Assembly (NCBI GenBank): GCA_963736695.1
Contig: CAVTPU010000004.1
Coordinates: 2,976,001-3,040,000 of the forward strand
From: CAVTPU01 sp963736695
GTDB taxonomy: Bacteria; Actinomycetota; Actinomycetes; Mycobacteriales; Micromonosporaceae
Length of the DNA stretch: 64,000 nt
Direction: 5' to 3'
Every line of letters starts with the position of its first letter. The first letter of the stretch is position 1. A program made the translations under genes and the position numbers. Under the pieces are notes generated by a model. The model was not told where the DNA came from. It did no database searches and worked only from the letters and a program-made list of their open reading frames with translations. This document shows, one piece after another, positions 46,698-55,943 of this stretch.

Positions 46698-48837
46698 ATG
46701 GCAGCCTCCCCACCCCGCGCGTCCCTCACCGTCGACGATCTGCTCGCGGCGGCGGTGGGAGCGGTGCCGGGCGGGTCGGCCCGTGCAGGTCAGCAGCAGA
46801 TGGCCGAGGCCGTCGCTGAAGCGGTGCGCACCGGCGAGCACCTGCTGGTGCAGGCGGGCACCGGCACCGGCAAGTCATTGGCCTATCTGGCGCCCGCGTT
46901 GCTCGTCGACGGCGCGGTCGTCGTCTCCACCGCGACGCTCGCGCTGCAGCATCAGCTCGTCGACCACGATCTGCCCCGGCTGGCGGCGGCGGTCGCGCCG
47001 CTGCTCGGCCGCGAGCCGACCTTTGCAGTGCTGAAAGGACGTCACCACTACATCTGCATGGCCAAGCTCGATGGCTCCAGTGTGGATGATCCAAACGAAA
47101 CCCTTTTTGACGTGGGTACGGGCGGTGGCGTCACCTGGCTCGGCGAGGCGGGCCGCCTCGGCAAACAGATCCAGCGGTTGCGCGACTGGGCCATGGAGAC
47201 CGAGACCGGTGACCGCGACGACCTCGAACCGGGCGTCGAGGACGCCGCATGGCGGCTCGTGTCGACACCGGCCCGGGAGTGCGTCGGCGCCGGCCGATGC
47301 CCCTATGCCGACGACTGTTTCGTCGAAGCCGCACGGGCACAGGCCCGCGAGTCCGACATTGTGGTCACCAATCACAGTCTGCTCTCCGTCGACCTCATCG
47401 CCGGCCGGCACATCATTCCGCCGCACAAGTTGCTGGTCATCGATGAGGCGCACGAACTCGCCGACCGGGTGAGCTCCGCGAGTCAGGCGGAGCTCACCAC
47501 CGACTTGGTTGACCGGGCGGCGCGACGGGTGCGCCCGCTCGTCGCCGCAGATCTCGCCGAGGCCCTGGTCGACGCGGGCGATGGGCTCGCCGCCGGCCTC
47601 GTCGACGCGGCGGCCGGCCGGCTCATCGACGGACTGCCGCCGGCCCTGCACGGACCGGTGACCCTGCTCGACGCCGCGACCCGGCAGCTGCTCACGAAAC
47701 TCGGTGAGGTGAAGTCCGATGACCCCGACCCGGTGCGCAAGCAGATGGCGATCGCGTTGCTGTCCGACATCAGCGGCTGCGCGCAACGAATGCTCGCCGC
47801 ATCACCAACAGACGTGATCTGGATCGAACGCGACGATCGTCGGAGGGCGATCGTCGTCGCCCCGCTGTCGGTCGCGATGACCCTGCGGGAACACCTCTAT
47901 GACGACCGGACAGTGGTGGCGGCGTCGGCGACGCTTGCCTTGGGGGGCGCGTTCGACACGACGGCGCGCACTCTCGGGCTGCCCGTCGCCCCAGCACCGG
48001 CCCAGACCAAACCGGCCCGACGGTCGAGTTCAGTCGGGCGACTCATCGGCACATCCGTCAGCGGCCGACGCATCCACTGAGGACAGTGTGCTGGTTGACC
48101 TGCCGTGGCGGTCGCTCGACGTCGGATCGCCGTTCGACTATGGCAAGCAGGGCATTCTCTATGTCGCGCGTCATCTGCCGCGTCCCGCCGCGTCCGGCTT
48201 GCCGGAGCCGGCCGCACGCGAGTTGGTTCGGCTCGTCAGCGCGCTTGGTGGGCGTACCCTGGGGCTCTTCTCGTCCCGACGGGCCGCCGAACGCGCCGCC
48301 GAGGTGCTGCGCGCCGAGACCGACTTGGAGATCCTGCTGCAGGGAGAAGAATCCTTGCCGTTGCTGGTGAAACGGTTCCGCGCCGAAAAGTCGAGTTGTC
48401 TGCTCGGGGTGATGTCGTTGTGGCAGGGGGTCGATGTGCCGGGCGACGCGTGTCAGTTGGTGGTGATCGACCGGCTGCCGTTTCCTCGACCCGACGAGCC
48501 GTTGAGCGCGGCACGCAGCGCGGCAGTCGACGCCGGCGGCGGGTCTGGGTTCGCGTCGGTGAGCGTGCCGATCGCCGCCGTGCGGCTGGCCCAAGGCGTG
48601 GGCCGACTTATCCGATCAACTACCGACCGGGGGGTGGTCGCGGTGTTGGATTCGAGGCTGGCGACCGCCCCTGGTTATGGGGGATTTTTGCGTCGGTCGT
48701 TGCCGCCGTTGTGGTATTCGACCGACGGCGCGGTCGTCGAGGCGGCACTGCGTCGCCTCAACGGACCTCAGATGGGGGCGGGCGACCCAGCCGAGCCCGA
48801 GCTCGCGTCAGTCAGCGGTGGGCGGGATCGGCGATAG
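46698..48837 (+). CDS. dinG: ATP-dependent helicase, DinG/XPD type (one frameshift)
   Basis: A superfamily 2 helicase for unwinding DNA with an iron-sulfur cluster. Walker A is AGTGTGKS (about residue 54-61), the iron-sulfur cysteines lie in YICMAK and ECVGAGRCPYADDC, and Walker B is DEAH. As given, the first frame ends at 48080 and the second half (SPFDYGKQGILYVARHLPR to QGVGRLIRS) continues in another frame until 48837. One base must be added or removed in the poorly conserved stretch 48000-48060. After correction the length, about 712 residues, fits the family. Start ATG at 46698. Confidence 0.85.
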
Positions 48838-50148
48838 CGACACGACCCCGCTGTTGGGCGCCGGCGGTCCGGTCGGCTCGACCGGGCGTGGCTGATCACC
48901 GGACGCTCGGGCCCGATGTAGTTCGGCGAGGTGCCGGACGCCGGTGTTGAGCACGGCCACGATCGGCACGGCGACCAGTGCGCCGATGATGCCCGCGAGG
49001 ATCGCGCCAGCGGTGATCGCCACGATCACCGCGAGCGGGTGGATCGCGACGGCCCGGCCCATGATGAGGGGCTGCAGAACATGGCCCTCGAACTGCTGCA
49101 CGGCGATCACGGCCACCAGCACGGCCAGCGCCGTCACTGGTCCTCGGTCGACGAGCGCGACGAGGATCGCGACCGTGCCGGAGAGCGCGGCTCCGATGAT
49201 GGGAATGAAGGCGCCGAGGAAGACCAAGGCCGCGAGCGGGAACGCGAACGGCACTTTGAGGATGACGAGGGCGAGTCCGATGCCGACCGCGTCGATGAAC
49301 GCGACGAGGATCGTGGCACGCACGTAGGCGACGAGGGTCATCCACGAGGCGTTGGCGGCTCCGGTGACCGGTCCGCGTGCCGGCTCCGGCAGCAGCCCGA
49401 TCATGAAGATCGAGATGCGGCGCCCGTCACGCATGAAGAAGAAGGTGGCGAAGAGCACGAGGACGATGCCGGCGAGCACATGGGTGAGCGTGGTCGCGGT
49501 GGAGACGGCGCCGCTGGTCAGCGAGTCCCGGTTTTGGTTGAGCCAGGTCTGCACGCCGGTGAAGAGGTCGTCGAGCTGGCGTTGCGACAGGTGCAGCGGA
49601 CCGGTGTTGGTCAGCCAATCCTGAATTTTGCGCAGGCCGCCGGCCGCGTTCTTCGACAGATTGGGGAAGCCGTCGACGAATTCGTTGATGACGAGAGTGA
49701 GGGTGCCGACGACCGCGCCGAGACCCGCGATGAGCACCACCCCGGTGGCGAGCGAGCGGGGCAGGCGCAGGCGTTGCAGCATGCCGACCAGCGGTGAGAG
49801 CAGCGCGGAGAGCATCACCGCGATGACGAGCGGGATCACCACGAGCTGCAGGCGTCCGATAATCCACAGTCCGACAGCCCCGGCCGCGGCGACGACCAGC
49901 AGGCGCCACGACCACGCGGCGGCGATGCGCAGGCCACGCGACACATCGTGGTCGTCACGGTGGGTAACCGTCGCCACGACAGTCGTTGGCGCCGTCTCCT
50001 GGTGCGATGACATCGCCGCCTCCATCCTCCCCGCGGCAGCCGCGCGTTGTGCGCGGTTGTGTTCGGCACGCAGCCGCGCGGTCCTCATGGACTCCCGGCT
50101 GGCCGCATAGGCCCGGCGTATGCGTTGCCGCATCCGGTCAAGAGCCAC
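48808..50148 (-). CDS. AI-2E family transporter
   Basis: A 446-residue integral membrane protein with eight or so helices. The family name is from the quorum-signal exporter TqsA, but most members have unknown substrates. The characteristic blocks (VLIAGLGAVVGTLTLVINEFVDGFP, and GAILAGIIGALVAVPIVAVLNTG at the end) are clear. The N-terminal tail of about 60 residues is basic. Convergent with dinG, overlapping by 30 bases; divergent from the GroES-like gene, with 220 bases between starts and no other feature seen there. Confidence 0.92.
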   Translation of the reverse strand: MALDRMRQRIRRAYAASRESMRTARLRAEHNRAQRAAAAGRMEAAMSSHQETAPTTVVATVTHRDDHDVSRGLRIAAAWSWRLLVVAAAGAVGLWIIGRLQLVVIPLVIAVMLSALLSPLVGMLQRLRLPRSLATGVVLIAGLGAVVGTLTLVINEFVDGFPNLSKNAAGGLRKIQDWLTNTGPLHLSQRQLDDLFTGVQTWLNQNRDSLTSGAVSTATTLTHVLAGIVLVLFATFFFMRDGRRISIFMIGLLPEPARGPVTGAANASWMTLVAYVRATILVAFIDAVGIGLALVILKVPFAFPLAALVFLGAFIPIIGAALSGTVAILVALVDRGPVTALAVLVAVIAVQQFEGHVLQPLIMGRAVAIHPLAVIVAITAGAILAGIIGALVAVPIVAVLNTGVRHLAELHRARASGDQPRPVEPTGPPAPNSGVVSLSPIPPTAD

Positions 50149-50368
50149 GCCCCCGCCTCCTTCGTGCCTCGCGACCCGGTCGGACTCGCCGCGCCCGGTG
50201 GTCGGGCTCGGCCGCTGGCTCTACCGTAGCCGTCGGGCGCCACGGCGTCGCGTGCCAGTCGTGCCCGGCAACTCCCGCACGAGGTGCAGCCCAGTGCGGG
50301 GGCTGGCGGCGTCGGCGTACGGGTCCCTTGTGTCGGTGCTGGTCGCGTCGGACGGTAGTTTTCGAGGA

Positions 50369-50731
50369 ATGACCACAGTCTCGTCGCCGGGTGCACGATC
50401 TGCCGCCTCCACCGAGGCTGGTTTGCCTATCCGGTTGCTGCACGATCGGGTGCTCGTGTCGCTCGAGGGCGAGGATGGCGAGCGCCGGTCGGCGGCCGGC
50501 ATCGTGATTCCGGCGACCGCGTCGGTGGGTCGGAGGTTGTCGTGGGCTGTCGCTGTCGGGGTGGGCCCGATCGTGCGGTCGATCGTCGTCGGTGACCGGG
50601 TGCTCTTCGATCCGGAGGATCGGTCGGAGGTCGAGCTGCATGGTCGCGGTTATGTCTTGTTGCGGGAGCGGGATGTGCACGCGGTGGCGGCTAGCCGGGT
50701 CGAGACGGACTCGACAGGCCTTTATTTATGA
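50369..50731 (+). CDS. GroES-like (Cpn10) chaperonin family protein
   Basis: A 120-residue protein with the Cpn10 fold (LPIRLLHDRVLVSLEGEDGERRSAAGIVIPATAS, then VGDRVLFDPEDRSEVELHGRGYVLLRERDVHAV). The mobile loop is short and differs from the canonical IVL signature of GroES. No groEL is adjacent, so it is likely a diverged paralogue rather than the main co-chaperonin. GAGG is very close to the ATG, so the exact start is uncertain. Its end overlaps that of PrsW by six bases on the opposite strand. Confidence 0.8.
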   Translation: MTTVSSPGARSAASTEAGLPIRLLHDRVLVSLEGEDGERRSAAGIVIPATASVGRRLSWAVAVGVGPIVRSIVVGDRVLFDPEDRSEVELHGRGYVLLRERDVHAVAASRVETDSTGLYL

Positions 50732-52222
50732 CCACGTGTACGGCCGCGGTGGTGCGGCCCCCGGCTCGCCCGGCTGCCACGGACGGGGGGACACGGGATT
50801 GGGGCCACCGAGTCCGCTGACGGGGGCCGGTGGCCCCAACACCACGGCCACCGGGACGACGGGCATCGGCGGGGCGGGAACCACTCGGGTGACGCCGTCC
50901 GGGAATGGGACGTGATAAGCGCCGCCGCGCCACCATGTCGGCGATGTCGGTGACTCGGTGGTGAACAGCGTTCGACAGCGTTCGACGATGCTGAGCAGGC
51001 GGTGTTCCTCGGCCGCCGCCCGATGCAGGTCGGCCGGACTGGCATAGAGGCCCCGATCGAGTCCGTCGCGCACGAGGGCGAGCCGTGTCGCGGCGAACTG
51101 ATAGGCGCGCATGGCCTTCTGGCCCGTCTCGCCGGCGATCTTGCGAGCCCAGGTGCGCGCGGCGAGCCGCCGGCCGAGGGTGGCGAGCGCGGCGATCTCG
51201 GGTGGGGAGAACCATCCGGCCATGGCATAGGCGGGCAGGACCCGTTCGGCGAGCCGGCCCTCCCAGGACCTGGCCCACAGCACGTAGCCCACCATCGCGA
51301 AGAAGATCGGCACAAAGACTGCAAAATATCCATAAAGGATGAAGAACGGCTCATCCTGCGAGAGGGTCGCCATGAGATTCCACGAGCTGTGCAGGAGCAT
51401 CGCCAGCAGTAGCCCGCCGAACGGGGCGATCACGCGCACCGCGACGTGTCGGGTCCGGGCGGCGATGCCGAGGCCAACTCCGGTGAGCGAGGTGAACAGC
51501 GGATGCGCGAAACCGGAGAGCGGAACCCGCAGAATGAAGATCATGGTGACGGCGAACGCGCCGGCGGCGAAGCCCTTCTGTGCCTCCGAGGCGTAGCCAT
51601 GGCCGCCGAGATAGAGGATGTTCTCCACCATGGCGAACCCGGTCGCCGACAATCCACAATAGACCACACCGTCGATGACGCCGGTGAAGGCCTTGCGATA
51701 GAAAGCGAAAAGCAACAATGGAAATAGGGCCTTGAGCAGCTCCTCGATGAACGGAGCGACGATGATGCCCACGAGATCATCGGAGATGTTCGACGACTCG
51801 AAGACTTTGCTCGCGAAACTATTGACCAGATAAGCGCCAGTCGTCGCGGGGCCGGCGCCCCACAGGAAACAGACCAGCATGATCCAGGTCGGCGACGGGT
51901 CATAACGGTCGAGCCAGATGAAACACCCGACCAGCACGGGCACGGGCAGGAGCGCACCGGCGATGCCGACGCTCACGGCGACCGTCCCGATCTTCCACCC
52001 GACATAGGTGACGATGCCGATCGCCGCGAGGGCGCAGGCGACGATGAGCCCAGTCAACAGCAGCAGCCGCACGCCACCAGCCCGCTTCGGCTCGATGAGC
52101 TCGGCCAGCGGCCGAGGGTCGGGCTGCGGGGGCGCAGCGGGGCCGAGGGGAAGCTGAGGCGGGCCGGCTGGTGACGACATGTTCGCCAGCCTATCTATCT
52201 GATGCGGCGGATCGGGCGTCAT
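50726..52222 (-). CDS. PrsW family intramembrane metalloprotease
   Basis: A 498-residue membrane protein. PrsW family members have an EExxK catalytic motif, here APFIEELLKALFP, followed by ENILYLGG and HPLFTSLTGVG in the later helices; about eight helices lie between residues 50 and 330. A soluble C-terminal part of about 150 residues ends Pro-rich. In Bacillus PrsW cuts an anti-sigma factor. Start ATG at 52222 is favoured by AGAGGTG upstream; an in-frame ATG at 52180 gives the tail MSSPAG. Confidence 0.88.
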   Translation of the reverse strand: MTPDPPHQIDRLANMSSPAGPPQLPLGPAAPPQPDPRPLAELIEPKRAGGVRLLLLTGLIVACALAAIGIVTYVGWKIGTVAVSVGIAGALLPVPVLVGCFIWLDRYDPSPTWIMLVCFLWGAGPATTGAYLVNSFASKVFESSNISDDLVGIIVAPFIEELLKALFPLLLFAFYRKAFTGVIDGVVYCGLSATGFAMVENILYLGGHGYASEAQKGFAAGAFAVTMIFILRVPLSGFAHPLFTSLTGVGLGIAARTRHVAVRVIAPFGGLLLAMLLHSSWNLMATLSQDEPFFILYGYFAVFVPIFFAMVGYVLWARSWEGRLAERVLPAYAMAGWFSPPEIAALATLGRRLAARTWARKIAGETGQKAMRAYQFAATRLALVRDGLDRGLYASPADLHRAAAEEHRLLSIVERCRTLFTTESPTSPTWWRGGAYHVPFPDGVTRVVPAPPMPVVPVAVVLGPPAPVSGLGGPNPVSPRPWQPGEPGAAPPRPYTWS

Positions 52223-52280
52223 CGCGGCACCTCTCGACGTGAGCGGCCGCTCTTGTTAGCGTGACCGGGACAACTTCATC

Positions 52281-52376
52281 CGACAGGGGAGCGCATTGCG
52301 CTGAGAGTGTCGAGGTCGAGCCGGCCGCGACAGACCCTCGAACCTGACCTGGGTAATGCCAGCGTAGGGAGTTCGG
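52281..52376 (+). promoter_or_regulatory. TPP riboswitch (THI element)
   Basis: The conserved THI-box segments are present in order: GGGGAGC near 52286, CTGAGAG at 52301-52307, CAGACCCT at 52331-52338, ACCTGACCTGGGTAATGCCAGCG at 52342-52364 and GTAGGGA at 52364-52370. It senses thiamine pyrophosphate and should shut off the thiamine-uptake operon that follows when TPP is abundant. It is 85 bases upstream of the ykoE start. Confidence 0.95.
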
Positions 52377-52392
52377 GCTTTCTCCAGCCAGC

Positions 52393-52420
52393 GCCATGCC
52401 CGGCGAAGCCGGGGCATGGC
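52393..52420 (+). terminator. Hairpin in the riboswitch expression platform
   Basis: A stem of 12 to 13 bases (52393-52404 and 52408-52420, one bulged G) with loop GAA lies 20 bases after the riboswitch core. No T tract follows. It is either a transcription terminator of the GC type or part of the structure that hides the ykoE ribosome site. Confidence 0.55.
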
Positions 52421-52460
52421 GTGCGTCGTCTCTTGGTTCCGCACAGAACTGGGAGGAATC

Positions 52461-53051
52461 ATGCACAAGGCATCGTGGCTCCGGTGGCGCACCGTCGACG
52501 TCGTCGTCGCCGCCACCATCGCGGTCGCGTTCGGCATCGTCTTCTACTACTGGGGTCTGCTCTGGGCCGGTCCGGCCGACGCCATCCCACTGCCGGGGCG
52601 CGCGTTCATGTATGGCGTGTGGCTCATCCCCGCCGTGCTCGGCGCGCTGATCATCAGAAAACCCGGGGCCGCGTTCTTCACCGAGACCGTCGCCGCGCTC
52701 GTCTCGGTCGGGCTCGGCAGCGCTTGGGGCTGGACGCTCGCGATCCAAGGACCGGTCGAGGCGGCGGCTGCCGAGCTGGTCTTCGCCGCGACCGCCTATC
52801 GCGCCGCCGGCTGGCTCGTGGCATGCCTAGCTGGACTCGCGTCGGGCCTCGCCGCCGGCGGATATGACGTGGTGTTCTGGTATCCGGCGCCCGAGTTCAG
52901 CACCACCGCGATGCGTCTGCCCTACGTCGGGATCACCGCACTGAGCAGCACCGTGATCGCCGGAGTCGGAAGTTGGGCGATGGTGCGCGCGCTCGCGCAG
53001 ACCGGCGCCCTCGACCCGTTTCCGGCGGGTCGCGAACGCGCGGCGATCTGA
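52461..53051 (+). CDS. ykoE: YkoE-type ECF transporter substrate-binding (S) component for thiamine precursor
   Basis: A 196-residue integral membrane protein of five to six helices. Members of the YkoE family bind a thiamine precursor (hydroxymethylpyrimidine) or thiamine. The TPP riboswitch before it and the ATPase/T-component genes after it make this assignment strong. GGGAGGA is just upstream of the ATG at 52461. First gene of the operon. Confidence 0.93.
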   Translation: MHKASWLRWRTVDVVVAATIAVAFGIVFYYWGLLWAGPADAIPLPGRAFMYGVWLIPAVLGALIIRKPGAAFFTETVAALVSVGLGSAWGWTLAIQGPVEAAAAELVFAATAYRAAGWLVACLAGLASGLAAGGYDVVFWYPAPEFSTTAMRLPYVGITALSSTVIAGVGSWAMVRALAQTGALDPFPAGRERAAI

Positions 53052-53070
53052 CCGAGCATAAGAATCCACA

Positions 53071-54543
53071 GTGGATAATCTGGTTGAGTTGCGTGGCTTC
53101 GGGTGGCGGCACGCCGGCCGCGCCGCGTGGGCCGTGCGCGACATCGACCTGACCATCGAGGCCGGCGAGCGCGTGCTGCTGCTCGGCCCGTCCGGGGCGG
53201 GCAAAAGCACCCTGCTCGCCGGCCTCGCCGGCCTGCTCCCGACCGACTCCGGCGAGCAGCGGGGCACCGTGCGCGTCGCGGGCGTCCCCGCGCGCGACGC
53301 CCGATCCCTTGTGGCGACCGTCTTCCAAGACCCGGGCAGTCAAATCGTCATGTCCCGGGCGGGCGACGACGTCGCCTTCGGTCTGGTCAACCGGGCGGTG
53401 CCGGCGGACCAGGTCTGGCCCCGGGTCGACGCCGCGCTCGACTCGGTCGGCTTCGGCTATGGACGCGACCACCCGACCCACGCGCTCTCCGGTGGCGAAC
53501 TGCAACGGCTCGCCCTGGCCGGGGCGCTCGCGATTCGCCCCCGGCTGCTGCTGCTCGACGAACCGACCGCCAACCTCGACGCACGAGGAGCCGAGCTTGT
53601 TCGGCGTACGGTGAAAAATGTCCTCGCCGCGACCGGAGCCGCGCTGGTGCTCGTCGAGCATCGCGTCGCTGAGATCCTTCCGATGGTGAGCCGGGTCGTG
53701 GCGCTCGGCCCCGACGGGCGGCTGCTCGCCGACGGCCCGCCCGACGTCGTGTTCGGCACCCATGCGGCGGCCCTGACCGAGGCGGGCGTCTGGCTGCCCG
53801 ACAGCTCAGCGCCGCCCGACGGCCCACTTTCGGCCGGTCGGGCGCCGACGGACAGGACCGAACGGTCCGCCGGCGAGGTGGTGTTGCGCGGCGCCGGCCT
53901 CGCCTTTCGCCATCCAGGGGCGTCCGGCGAGGTCATCCTCGCCGGCGAGTGTCGCGTCGAGGCGGGCCGGATCCTCGCGCTCACCGGGCCCAACGGCACC
54001 GGCAAGTCCACCCTCGCGCTGCTGCTCGGTGGGCTCATTCGACCGGCCCGGGGTGTGGTGGCCGCCGCGCCCGCCCTGGCGGATGGCCTGACACCCGACC
54101 CCAGCCGGTGGCGGGCGGCCCAGCTGGCTCAGCGGATCGGGTCGGTGTTCCAGAACCCGGAACACCAGTTCGTCACCGCTCGCGTCGCCGACGAGCTCGC
54201 CCTCGGTCCGCGTCGTGCCGGCGTGGCGGCCGACCGAGTCTCGTCGATTGTGGACGATCTGCTGGAGCGGCTGCGACTGGGCAAGCTCGCGTCGGCCAAC
54301 CCGTTCACGCTGTCGGGCGGCGAGCAACGTCGGCTCAGCGTGGCGACCGCGTTCGCCACCGATCCCCGCGTGCTCGTGCTCGACGAGCCGACCTTCGGTC
54401 AGGACCGGCGCACGTGGGGTGAGCTCGTGCGGCTGCTCGACGAGGCGCGCGGCGACGGGCGGGCGATCGTCGCGGCCACCCACGACGAGCTCTTCGTCGC
54501 CGCGACCGCCGACCGGGTGCAGCACCTCCCGAGGTGCGCGTGA
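53071..54543 (+). CDS. ykoD: Double ABC ATPase of the thiamine-precursor ECF transporter
   Basis: A 490-residue fusion of two ATP-binding cassettes, equivalent to EcfA and EcfA' in one chain. First domain: Walker A GPSGAGKST, LSGGELQR signature, Walker B LLLLDEPTANLD. Second domain (from about residue 275): Walker A GPNGTGKST, LSGGEQRR, Walker B VLVLDEPTFGQD. GTG start. It powers uptake by YkoE with YkoC, whose start overlaps this stop. Confidence 0.95.
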   Translation: MDNLVELRGFGWRHAGRAAWAVRDIDLTIEAGERVLLLGPSGAGKSTLLAGLAGLLPTDSGEQRGTVRVAGVPARDARSLVATVFQDPGSQIVMSRAGDDVAFGLVNRAVPADQVWPRVDAALDSVGFGYGRDHPTHALSGGELQRLALAGALAIRPRLLLLDEPTANLDARGAELVRRTVKNVLAATGAALVLVEHRVAEILPMVSRVVALGPDGRLLADGPPDVVFGTHAAALTEAGVWLPDSSAPPDGPLSAGRAPTDRTERSAGEVVLRGAGLAFRHPGASGEVILAGECRVEAGRILALTGPNGTGKSTLALLLGGLIRPARGVVAAAPALADGLTPDPSRWRAAQLAQRIGSVFQNPEHQFVTARVADELALGPRRAGVAADRVSSIVDDLLERLRLGKLASANPFTLSGGEQRRLSVATAFATDPRVLVLDEPTFGQDRRTWGELVRLLDEARGDGRAIVAATHDELFVAATADRVQHLPRCA

Positions 54544-55343
54544 ACCTTCAGCTCATGGGGTCGAGGCGCACTGACGCGGTGCTGGCCCGCCGCAACCCGG
54601 TGGCGAAACTCGGCGCCGGAGTCGCGCTCACCCTCGCGCTCATCGCCAGCCTCGACCCGGTGACGCCGACCCTCATCCTCGCCGTCGAGTTGGCCGCGCT
54701 GCCGTGGTTTGGGCTGAGCCCGCGCAGTGTGGCGCGGACGGGCTCGGCGGTGCTCATGAGCGCCGGGGGTCTGCTCATCACGCTGATCATCTTCGCGGGC
54801 GAGCGGACCGGGTCGGTCCTGTTCGCGGCCGGGCCGCTGGTCGTCACCACGGGAGTGCTCACCACCGCGCTGGCATTCACGCTGCGCCTCATGGCTCTCG
54901 GCCTGCCCGGCGTGCTGATCTTCGCCACCACCGACCCCGCCGACCTCGCGGAGTCGCTCATTGAGCACTGCCGGGTGCCGGCCCGTTTCGCGATCGGGGC
55001 GCTCGCCGCGTTTCGTCTCGTCCCGACGTTGGGACACGACTGGTCCATGATTTCGCGGGCGCGTCGGGCCCGCGGAGTCGACGCGGGCCGAAATCCGATC
55101 CGCCGCCTGCAACTGTTCGCCTCGACGATGTTCGGGCTGCTCGTCGGGGCGATCCGGCACGCCACCCGCCTCGCCACCGCGATGGACGCGCGCGGTTTCG
55201 ATTCCCGTGCCCAACGGGCCGTCACTCGGCCGCAACCGTTCACCGTCGCCGATGTCGCGCTCATCGTCGGAGCGGTCGTCGTCGCGACCGTCGCGATCAG
55301 TGTGAGTGTCGCGGTGGGGGCGTTCACCCCGGTGCTCGCCTGA
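54540..55343 (+). CDS. ykoC: Transmembrane (T) component of the thiamine-precursor ECF transporter
   Basis: A 267-residue integral membrane protein of the CbiQ/EcfT family. The cytoplasmic coupling motifs (ARRARGVDAG, and DARGFDSR) that contact the ATPases are present. The GTG at 54540 overlaps the ykoD stop. Last gene of the ykoEDC operon. Confidence 0.92.
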   Translation: MNLQLMGSRRTDAVLARRNPVAKLGAGVALTLALIASLDPVTPTLILAVELAALPWFGLSPRSVARTGSAVLMSAGGLLITLIIFAGERTGSVLFAAGPLVVTTGVLTTALAFTLRLMALGLPGVLIFATTDPADLAESLIEHCRVPARFAIGALAAFRLVPTLGHDWSMISRARRARGVDAGRNPIRRLQLFASTMFGLLVGAIRHATRLATAMDARGFDSRAQRAVTRPQPFTVADVALIVGAVVVATVAISVSVAVGAFTPVLA

Positions 55344-55406
55344 CCCGGCGGGGGCCGTCGACGTTCCCTCTGGCGGACCGGGCGGGAAGCGAGAACAATA
55401 AGCGTC

Positions 55407-55943
55407 ATGGCGACCGTTGACGGGGATATGGTTGAGGTGCGCTTCGTCAAATACGACGGGCGGGCACACCGTAGTTATCCCGCCCGCCGTCTCGGTGCGG
55501 ACGACCTCGGCGTCTGGCTCGGCGTGAGCACCGGCACGCCGGCTCGCGTCGACGGCGACAATCCGACGATTCGCAACGAGCCCTATGTGCTGCTTGTGCC
55601 TCACAACGGTTGGTGGACGGCGATGTTCAACGCGGCTCCTCGCCCGACCGAGGTCTATTGCGACATTACCGCCCCGGCGACCTGGACCGGATCGGAGCGG
55701 GTGCGCATCGTCGACCTCGACCTCGATGTGCGCCGTCGCCGGTGGGGCGACATCGAGCAGCTCGACCAGGACGAGTTCGAGCAAAACCAGGTGGCGTACG
55801 GCTATTCCGCCGAGGTCATCGCCGAGGCGCAGGCCGCCAGCGGGTGGCTGGCGGTGGCTCTCGGCGACGGCACCGAGCCGTTCGCGTCGGCGTTTCGACC
55901 CTGGCTCGCACAGGTCAGCCACGGCTGGCGGCCCACTGCGTGA
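55407..55943 (+). CDS. DUF402 domain protein
   Basis: A 178-residue cytoplasmic protein of the DUF402/FAU-1-like superfamily. Members include nucleotide phosphatases and RNA-binding regulators. The conserved core VYCDITAPATW and RVRIVDLDLDV with the later DQDEFEQNQ acidic patch fits the metal-binding barrel. The exact role is unknown. It overlaps the following PPK2 gene by four bases (GTGA). Confidence 0.85.
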   Translation: MATVDGDMVEVRFVKYDGRAHRSYPARRLGADDLGVWLGVSTGTPARVDGDNPTIRNEPYVLLVPHNGWWTAMFNAAPRPTEVYCDITAPATWTGSERVRIVDLDLDVRRRRWGDIEQLDQDEFEQNQVAYGYSAEVIAEAQAASGWLAVALGDGTEPFASAFRPWLAQVSHGWRPTA

